Shown here: positions 58,341 to 64,000 of the stretch, piece by piece
Position numbering within the stretch: the stretch's first letter is position 1
Layout of the letters: each line of letters opens with the position of its first letter
Source of the DNA: Parelaphostrongylus tenuis
Taxonomy: Eukaryota; Nematoda; Chromadorea; Rhabditida; Metastrongylidae
Assembly (NCBI GenBank): GCA_019055375.1
Contig: JAHQIW010004553.1
Location: 62,001 to 126,000, forward strand
Length of the DNA stretch: 64,000 bases
Reading direction: 5' to 3'
Program-made: the position numbers and the translations under genes
Notes under the pieces: generated by a model
The model's input: only the letters and a program-made list of their open reading frames with translations
Database searches by the model: none
Told to the model about the DNA's origin: nothing

Positions 58341-59313
58341 GGTCGTCCCATAAGTTTCGGCGCTATAGCAATAGGCACTTATTTTATAAAATAGAATAGT
58401 TAAAATTTCATGATTTTGCTATCATTCGAGTGCACTTTTTCTTGGGAACATTTTGGTTTACAATTTGCTTACACTTGCTTCAAGATGGAGCTGTCTTGAG
58501 AAGAAGTTTGCTTGCGACTCATGAATGAATGGTAAGAGGAAACGCTAGTTAAGCGACGTGCAAGATTAGTGAAGTTTGGAGCGATGATGCGGTTGCAGAA
58601 AGGATGGCTAAGAGGTGGTTCGCGAAGTTTCAAAGCTGCAGAAATTGTCTGGAGTATCAGTCGCACCTAGGCCGTCTACAGGAATCTTCATAAATCTTGC
58701 GTGCCATTTAACTGGTATCACCCCCTATGCGCCATTTGTGTCGGACTAGCAAGAGAATTTGTTCCAAGACAAATAAAAATGAAAGGATCTATTGAAATTT
58801 GACCGTGGTCTCAATAAAGCACTCGAAGGAAAGGTATAATATGATAAAAATACCAGTCAGCTAGCAACTGAGTGCGAAAACACTCTGTGTTAGGTGAATG
58901 TTTCACCTGACATAGAGTGTAAAGCGTAAGTCGTCGATAACTATATAACGAGTGTAAGGCTCCCGAGAGAACTGACTATAAAAAAATCGACAGACCACGG
59001 GTTCTGCCCGGCTGATAAGTCTGTAAGGACGAGGCACGTGTCTCGGGCTGTACAAGAGCGCTTACCAGACCACATGATATGTTGGCTCAAATAAAAATGA
59101 AAGGAACTATTGAAATTTGAGCGTGGTCTTAATAGAGCACTCGATGAAAATGTTCAAAGACAGTTTTATCTGAAGCATATATAGGCACATTGTATAGCAA
59201 AATGTTCGCATTAAAATGCGGAATTGAACGATATCGAAATTATACAGTCTTTCATAATTCTGGTTAATAAATTTGTTGTTTATTGCTCTAGTGCCAAAGC
59301 CTATGGATTGACC
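58341..59313 (+). mobile_element. Mariner element with both TIRs and a nested insertion
   Basis: Left TIR GGTCGTCCCATAAGTTTCGG.. is mirrored by ..CCTATGGATTGACC at 59300-59313. Inside, 58480-58740 reads as the transposase N-terminal HTH region in broken frames (ARISEVWSDDAVAERMAKRW, then FAKFQSC). The mariner sequence is interrupted at ~58780-59155 by a block bounded by direct repeats (GAAAGGA-CTATTGAAATTTG) that is related to the foldback element at 4.83-5.47 kb. It lies just upstream of the intact RTE. Confidence 0.75.
58780..59155. mobile_element. Foldback-related insertion inside the mariner
   Basis: Shares CACTCTGTGTTAGGTGA and CATAGAGTGTAAA with the foldback element at 4831-5468, and is bracketed by two ~50-bp direct repeats (58780-58832, 59097-59150) that also resemble that element's GTGGTCT.AA..A.CACTCGA segment. 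Its removal joins mariner sequence that is continuous in the composite copies (11.4-11.55 kb). Confidence 0.55.
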
Positions 59314-59348
59314 TTTTGAGTAGTTTGATTAATTCAGTAATATGAAAG

Positions 59349-59694
59349 CGGACCTCCCTCTTTGAGGGATCCCGCCCGGTTAGTCGCGAGGGCACGTGGC
59401 GCGTCCCCAGGTGGTGGATAGGGGAATAAAACGCGAACCAAAAGCGACCGTGTGCTTCCCAGAGACGCAGGTGGATTCAGGGGACGAGCTCCCTGCTTCT
59501 GCAGTGCCGACTTGACAAAACTCTATTTCTACGAGTCAAGTCGGCCAAAAGCCTGCAATCAAGCGGCTGGGAAGTACATGGGAGGCGGTTAGGAGTCGCC
59601 TCCAACAAATAAGCTCCTCCCGCTCCTCCGAGAGAGACTGGCAAGCTACTCGTGAGTACCCAGCCCCCACGTTTAGAGCCTGGCAAGCTACACG
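59349..59694 (+). promoter_or_regulatory. RTE 5' UTR with conserved terminal hairpin (candidate internal promoter or ribozyme)
   Basis: GC-rich leader shared with the copy ending at 50152. Just after the first bases is a perfect stem, CCCTC-TTT-GAGGG, followed by further C/G-rich complementary blocks. RTE-type and R2 elements can carry HDV-like self-cleaving ribozymes at the 5' end, which would generate the exact 5' G start seen here. I could not fit a full double-pseudoknot by eye, so the ribozyme idea is a hypothesis. The region must also hold the promoter because the element has no other leader. Confidence 0.4.
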
Positions 59695-59707
59695 TTGGGT
59701 ATTAAAA

Positions 59708-59806
59708 ATGCCAAAAACAGTAACAAATATGGGCCTCATTCCCCTGACCCCGAAAGAGCCCCTGGTACGGCAGCGCCAGGTAGGACGAGTACGGAGAGGC
59801 TGCTAA
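59708..59806 (+). CDS. Upstream ORF in the RTE leader
   Basis: A 32-codon ATG-initiated frame (MPKTVTNMGLIPLTPKEP...) overlapping the upstream part of the main frame and ending 44 bp before the first main-frame ATG. The dead copy at 46-50 kb has the same frame in the same place (MLKTVTNMGLIPLTPKEL...) even though it lost one base in the AAAAA run just before. Conservation may only reflect young age. It could act as a uORF, with the main protein made by reinitiation, or the ATG may be irrelevant. Function is inference. Confidence 0.35.
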   Translation: MPKTVTNMGLIPLTPKEPLVRQRQVGRVRRGC

Positions 59807-59850
59807 AATCTCAGGGCCGAACTAGGCTGCCAAGATCGAAACGGACTAAA

Positions 59851-62691
59851 ATGACGATCTGTACCTACAATGCAAGAACCCTTGCTCAACAATCCGCTGT
59901 AGAAGATCTGTTGATTCAAGCAAGAAGAATAAGGTACGATGTCATTGGCCTGGCTGAGACGAGAAGGCGCCATCCTTTTCACGCTGTCTATGACACCGGA
60001 GAAGAACTGTTCCTTGGAACATGCGATCGCAAAGGTGTCGGTGGCGTTGGCGTCCTCGTTAAATCGAATTTGACCGTGAACATTGATTCGTTCGAACAAC
60101 TAACAACCCGCATCGGACGATTACGGTTGAAACGATGTGGTTCTATGCCAGCTTTGACCATCTTCGTTGCTTACGCACCAACATCAAGCTATGACGAAGA
60201 CGAAGTCGAAGCGTTCTATATGGACCTCGAAAAATTCTTCAGAGAAGATCATACATTCTTCAAGGTCATTGTCGGAGATTTTAACGCAAAAATTGGACCT
60301 AGAAGAACGTCTGAAGAATGTCACATAGGGACCCACGGACTAGAATGGAATGAACAGGGTGAGAGGCTATCTGAGTTTATCATGACGACCCAAACCATCC
60401 ATGGTAACTCGCAATTCCAAAAGCCTCTCTCCCAGCGATGGACGTGGGAGTCTCCCAATGGAGAGTACCATAACGAAATAGATCACATCATAGTAAATCG
60501 AAGGTTTTGCCTGACCGACGTCGCTGTTGTTCCCAAGTTCTACACGGGATCAGACCATCGCCTCCTTCGCGCAACGTTCCGATTTTCGAGGAGAGGAGAG
60601 AAAGCCGCTAAATACAAACAACGAAGTCCCAGAACTATTATAAACTGGGATGAATTCAAATCATTAGTCGGCTCTTGGGAAGATACCGTTGTCGACAACA
60701 TCGACGAAGAATACGATCGACTCGTTGAATATCTTCACGTTGGCGCTAAAAAAGCCGAAAGTCCTAAGGTCACGAAGAGACGCTTGTCTCCGCAGACACT
60801 CGAGCTGATACGTCAACGTGGAATCGCACGAGCCGCAGGCAACCGAAACCTTACGTCCGAACTTGCGAAACGATGCAGAGAAGCGATAAAAGAAGACCTT
60901 AAAGAGAGAAGAGCAGCAGTTATGGCAGAAGCTGCAGAAGCTGGGAAGAGCATTCGCAAAGCCCAGCGAGGCTTCGCCAACTATAAGACCAAGATGATTG
61001 CACTCCGATACCCTGACGGGACACTTACAGCTTCCAGAAGGGCTATGGAGAAAATCATCCACCAGTACTACTCGGATCTCTTCGCTAGCCATGTTCTCTT
61101 ACCGTCATATAAATTGAAAGAGGACGAATATGTCGTTCCACCGGTCCTTCCTTCCGAAATCCGACATGCTATATCGTCGGTGAAAAACAGAACAACACCC
61201 GGTCCAGACAGGATTAGACCAGAACACCTGAAGAACCTACCGCCAGTTCTCATCAACACCCTGGCTCGGCTCTTCACTCGCTACCTGTCAGAATGCAAGG
61301 TCCCTATTCAATGGAAAACCAGCAAGACCGTATTGTTGTTCAAAAAGGGAGACCTTCACGACATAGGCAATTATCGCCCAATCTGCTTGCTGTCCGTTGT
61401 CTATAAACTCTTTACTCGAGTCATCCTGAACAGGATTGACAGAACACTGGACGAAGGACAGCCATGCGAACAAGCAGGGTTCAGAAAAGGATTTAGTACC
61501 ATGGACCACATCCACACGATCACAAGACTCATTGAAGTTTCGCGAGAGTACAAACAACCACTCTGTCTCACTTTTATCGATCTGAAGAAAGCCTTTGACT
61601 CAGTGGAAACAGAAGCGGTTATAGAGGCTCTGGATAACCAGGGCGTCCCTACTCGGTACATAATGATCCTTCGTGAGCTTTATAAAGATTTCACGACCAG
61701 AATATCTCCATTCTACAATAATATCACCATTGACGTAAGAAGAGGGGTTCGACAAGGCGATACAATATCGCCAAAACTATTCACTGCCACCCTGCAAAAC
61801 GTCATGCGAACATTAGAATGGGACGAAATGGGAGTGAAAATTGACGGTCGACAATTAAACCATCTTCGCTTTGCTGACGATATCGTTCTCATAACACCAA
61901 ACATCAGCCAAGCGGAACGAATGTTGACTGATTTCGACAACGCCTGTGGAAAGATCGGTCTTCAACTGAATCTAACGAAAACAATGTTCATGAGGAACGG
62001 ATGGGTTTCTAATGCCCCATTCACGCTCAACGGAACGACAATTTCCGAATGCTCCAGTTACATCTATCTAGGTCGTGAAATCAACATGATGAACGACCTA
62101 GCCCCAGAGTTGAGCAGGAGGAAACGAGCGGCTTGGGGAACGTTTAAGAGCATCGAAGATGTAGTGAAGAGGACAAAGAACATCCGACTCCGTGCCCACC
62201 TTTTCGACTCGACAATTATCCCTGCCCTAACGTATGCAGCAGAAACCTGGTCGCTACGTAAGCAGGATGAAAGATCACTTGCCGTTATCGAACGCGCAGT
62301 CGAAAGGTCGATGCTAGGAGTATCTCGTATTTCGCAAATGAGACAAAGGATCCGAACTTCCGACCTACGTCAACGATCGAAAATCAGAGACGCCGTTCTA
62401 CACGCCAGGATATCGAAAATAAGGTGGGCCGGACACGTGATGCGCTTCAACGACAACCGATGGACGAGAGCCGTTACCGACTGGATTCCTCGGGACGTCA
62501 AGCGCTCTAAAGGAAGACCACTGACCCGTTGGTCCGATTTCTTCACGAAAGCGATGGAAGAAAGATATGATGCTCAGCGAATTCCTAGAGCAAGGAGGAC
62601 CCACTGGGCTACTCTTGCACGCGATAGGGAAAAATGGAAGAGTTGCTGGTACCCGCTCGAGTCACTCGACGATCAACGGGACGACAGGTGA
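59851..62691 (+). CDS. RTE retrotransposon APE-endonuclease/reverse transcriptase polyprotein
   Basis: Encodes the retrotransposition enzyme: nicks target DNA and copies the element RNA by target-primed reverse transcription. The frame is open from 59677 but has no ATG before 59851, where the APE domain begins ([11 protein letters not shown]), so I start there (946 aa). Counting residues from the TTG at 59695 (998 codons): APE motifs YNARTL ~58-63, GLAETRR ~85-91, GDFNAKIG ~194-201, SDHRLL ~286-291. RT motifs: [12 protein letters not shown] ~501-512, FIDLKKAFD ~627-635 with first catalytic Asp ~629, [15 protein letters not shown] ~682-696, and FADD ~726-729 as the catalytic YXDD box. The C-terminal region with [14 protein letters not shown] is typical of hookworm RTE proteins. 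No internal stop or frameshift. Length fits the RTE family (~1000 aa). The TTG-start alternative would add 52 basic residues. Confidence 0.93.
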   Translation: MTICTYNARTLAQQSAVEDLLIQARRIRYDVIGLAETRRRHPFHAVYDTGEELFLGTCDRKGVGGVGVLVKSNLTVNIDSFEQLTTRIGRLRLKRCGSMPALTIFVAYAPTSSYDEDEVEAFYMDLEKFFREDHTFFKVIVGDFNAKIGPRRTSEECHIGTHGLEWNEQGERLSEFIMTTQTIHGNSQFQKPLSQRWTWESPNGEYHNEIDHIIVNRRFCLTDVAVVPKFYTGSDHRLLRATFRFSRRGEKAAKYKQRSPRTIINWDEFKSLVGSWEDTVVDNIDEEYDRLVEYLHVGAKKAESPKVTKRRLSPQTLELIRQRGIARAAGNRNLTSELAKRCREAIKEDLKERRAAVMAEAAEAGKSIRKAQRGFANYKTKMIALRYPDGTLTASRRAMEKIIHQYYSDLFASHVLLPSYKLKEDEYVVPPVLPSEIRHAISSVKNRTTPGPDRIRPEHLKNLPPVLINTLARLFTRYLSECKVPIQWKTSKTVLLFKKGDLHDIGNYRPICLLSVVYKLFTRVILNRIDRTLDEGQPCEQAGFRKGFSTMDHIHTITRLIEVSREYKQPLCLTFIDLKKAFDSVETEAVIEALDNQGVPTRYIMILRELYKDFTTRISPFYNNITIDVRRGVRQGDTISPKLFTATLQNVMRTLEWDEMGVKIDGRQLNHLRFADDIVLITPNISQAERMLTDFDNACGKIGLQLNLTKTMFMRNGWVSNAPFTLNGTTISECSSYIYLGREINMMNDLAPELSRRKRAAWGTFKSIEDVVKRTKNIRLRAHLFDSTIIPALTYAAETWSLRKQDERSLAVIERAVERSMLGVSRISQMRQRIRTSDLRQRSKIRDAVLHARISKIRWAGHVMRFNDNRWTRAVTDWIPRDVKRSKGRPLTRWSDFFTKAMEERYDAQRIPRARRTHWATLARDREKWKSCWYPLESLDDQRDDR

Positions 62692-62834
62692 TACAGGTGA
62701 TACAGGTGATGAAAGTTCATTAGACGCATTAATCTTAGAAGTGGTCAATTATTTGACGTCTCAGAATTCCTGGCGTTTTAGCTGCTCTTTTCATAGTGTT
62801 ATGATTTCAAATATACTTAAGAGAATTGAGTGTT

Positions 62835-62985
62835 GGGCAAAAATATCACTCTACGCGCAGGAGTAGAACCCGCGTTTCATCAATACTCTAGGTCACATGC
62901 TACCACTACACCACCAGGGCCATCCCTGCTCACCACTCGTTCTTCAACATTTCACTATCATAGTTATCAGCCTATGATAGTGAAG
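62835..62985 (-). repeat. tRNA-derived SINE
   Basis: On the minus strand: TGGTGGTGTAGTGGTAGCAT..AACGCGGGTTCTACTCC..TTTTTGCCCAACACTC. Same family, just downstream of the intact RTE. Confidence 0.7.
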
Positions 62986-63004
62986 TAGTATATATAGTAC
63001 AGTG

Positions 63005-63120
63005 GGTAACTGATGGTCTCAGTTGTACAGTGGTAGAACGCGAAACCGGCGTGGGTGAAACGCAGGTTCAGCTCCCGTCTGACGGTCGAATTTTCGCGCC
63101 CCACTCCTTGTTTTAGGTAC
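63005..63120 (+). repeat. tRNA-derived SINE
   Basis: TCTCAGTTGTACAGTGGTAG ... AACGCAGGTTCAGCTCCCGT..CGCGCCCCACTCC. Third-domain and B-box similarity to the same family, more diverged. Confidence 0.65.
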
Positions 63121-63194
63121 AGATGGAACATCATAACACTGCGAAAAGAGCAGTTAAAACATGAAGAGTCTTGATTATTATGTATGCGCAAAGG

Positions 63195-63420
63195 CTGTCG
63201 GCTTGACTAGGTCTAGAAAGCGGTATTGCTTACACGATCAAGCTTGTCAAAGATTGCTAGCTGGTAGCCATTGCAGAAAGATATTAGAGAATGAGTGGTG
63301 GGTAAGTGATGGCTTTGGTGGTGTAATGGCAGCTCGCGCCACCGAAACAGTTGAAACGCGGGTTTGACTCCAGCCCCTGAGGCAGCATTTTTCTACACCA
63401 CTCAAATCTCTTAGGTGTAC
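63195..63420 (+). repeat. tRNA-derived SINE
   Basis: GAGTGGTGGGTAAG..TTTGGTGGTGTAATGGCAGC..AACGCGGGTTTGACTCC..TTTTTCTACACCACTC. Complete family layout including the 5' GATCAAGCTTGTCAAAG..GCTAGC region. Confidence 0.7.
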
Positions 63421-64000
63421 TTAGAATTCATAGTAGTCAACGTCAAGTATATCTGCGCTGATGTGATTTTGCGAAATCGTCTTTGTTTCAATATCCATTG
63501 ATTTAGTAAAGGAAAACTGCGAAGTTTCAGTGATGGGAGTGATGAGTCGCTTGTTTGTGCCGAAATGTGAAATCTGATCACTGGCCATGTGATGACGGAG
63601 CAGTACAATCCAGCGATCAATTTTACTCTTCTGTAGACCTCTACATCTGTCTATATGGTGTTTGTGAACGTATTTTCAATAACTGTAAAACTTGCTGTGC
63701 ATTTGAAGTGTTTTTGTTAATCAACGCCGCTTTTTTTTTTGTCACTTCAATCTTAGTGAATAGCAAATACCGGTATTGTATCGAGCGTAATCTTTCCTAT
63801 TTTCGACCAGTGTCGTAGTCAGTCATCACGGTTTAGTTCAGGACAACGGGTGATAATATTCAATATTAAATCCAGCAGTACGCACCGCCAAACTTCTCTT
63901 ATTCAATAGAATCTCTTCAGAACATGCAGTATTCTTCTAGGCGGATCATCGCACATTGTTGAACCAGTTAATAGAACTTACTTATGTGACTTCCACAGAC

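Larger units (their letters stand above)
59349..62708 (+). mobile_element. Full-length RTE-clade non-LTR retrotransposon
   Basis: A complete 3.36-kb element: a GC-rich 5' UTR (59349-59850), one long APE-RT reading frame, and a short 3' tail made of a 9-bp repeat, GGTGATACA. The 5' border (CGGACCTCCC) matches the far end of the older copy at 46327-50152, so both start at the same base. It is flanked by the 7-bp direct repeat ATGAAAG at 59342-59348 and 62709-62715, read as the target-site duplication. The single ORF, the absence of poly(A) and a microsatellite-like tail fit RTE/BovB-type elements. It sits directly downstream of a mariner relic. Intactness and clean borders suggest recent insertion and possible activity. 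Confidence 0.9.

Noticed and set aside
60664..61092. 142-codon minus frame inside the intact RTE
   Set aside because: Shadow of the real plus-strand polyprotein. No independent motif.

Overview
This is eukaryotic DNA, most likely from a strongylid (hookworm-like) nematode. The only long intact reading frame (59.7-62.7 kb) is an RTE-type non-LTR retrotransposon protein whose wording ([50 protein letters not shown]) I recognise from hookworm genomes. Mariner relics, tRNA-derived short repeats and long-TIR MITEs surround it. Host coding sequence appears only as short exons with GT/AG borders. I see no operons, CRISPR or prokaryotic features. The species assignment is inference.

Layout. 0-4 kb: unrecognised DNA, a possible 176-codon frame, and a tRNA-like SINE at 2.65 kb. 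4.2-6.0 kb: an array of ~211-bp tandem repeats interrupted by a foldback element. 7.8-8.3 kb: a dispersed repeat and a MITE with long TIRs. 9.4-9.7 kb: a Tc/mariner transposase relic. 10.3-13.05 kb and 18.86-21.96 kb: two direct copies of one patchwork cassette (RTE 3' end, mariner piece, RTE polymerase piece, inward-facing RTE 3' end). Between them: two SINEs in a tight head-to-head palindrome (14.1 kb) and candidate minus-strand exons (14.4-16.4 kb). 22-26 kb: MITEs and tRNA-like repeats.

26.8-56 kb: plus-strand exons that read as YWTD beta-propeller blades and EGF-like pieces of an LDL-receptor-related (LRP) protein. A first propeller lies at 26.8-27.6 and 31.6-32.3 kb. A second, with EGF-like modules, lies at 52.3-55.96 kb. 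The ~20 kb between them is full of repeats. It holds a near-perfect 2-kb palindrome (33,063-35,090), SINE pairs, a three-copy tandem repeat, a large TA-rich microsatellite, mariner remnants, a possible small terminal exon, and a dead full-length RTE (46,327-50,152) carrying a second, truncated RTE in opposite orientation. Several LRP exons show frameshifts, stops or splice-phase conflicts, so the gene may be decaying or the assembly may carry indels.

57-64 kb: mariner relics, one with both TIRs and a nested insertion, followed by the intact RTE (59,349-62,708, with a 7-bp target duplication) and three tRNA-like SINEs.

The strongest signals are structural: four inverted-repeat pairs at different scales, a datable nested-RTE event, and two copies of a composite repeat built from unrelated transposons. 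I found no convincing new biochemical system.
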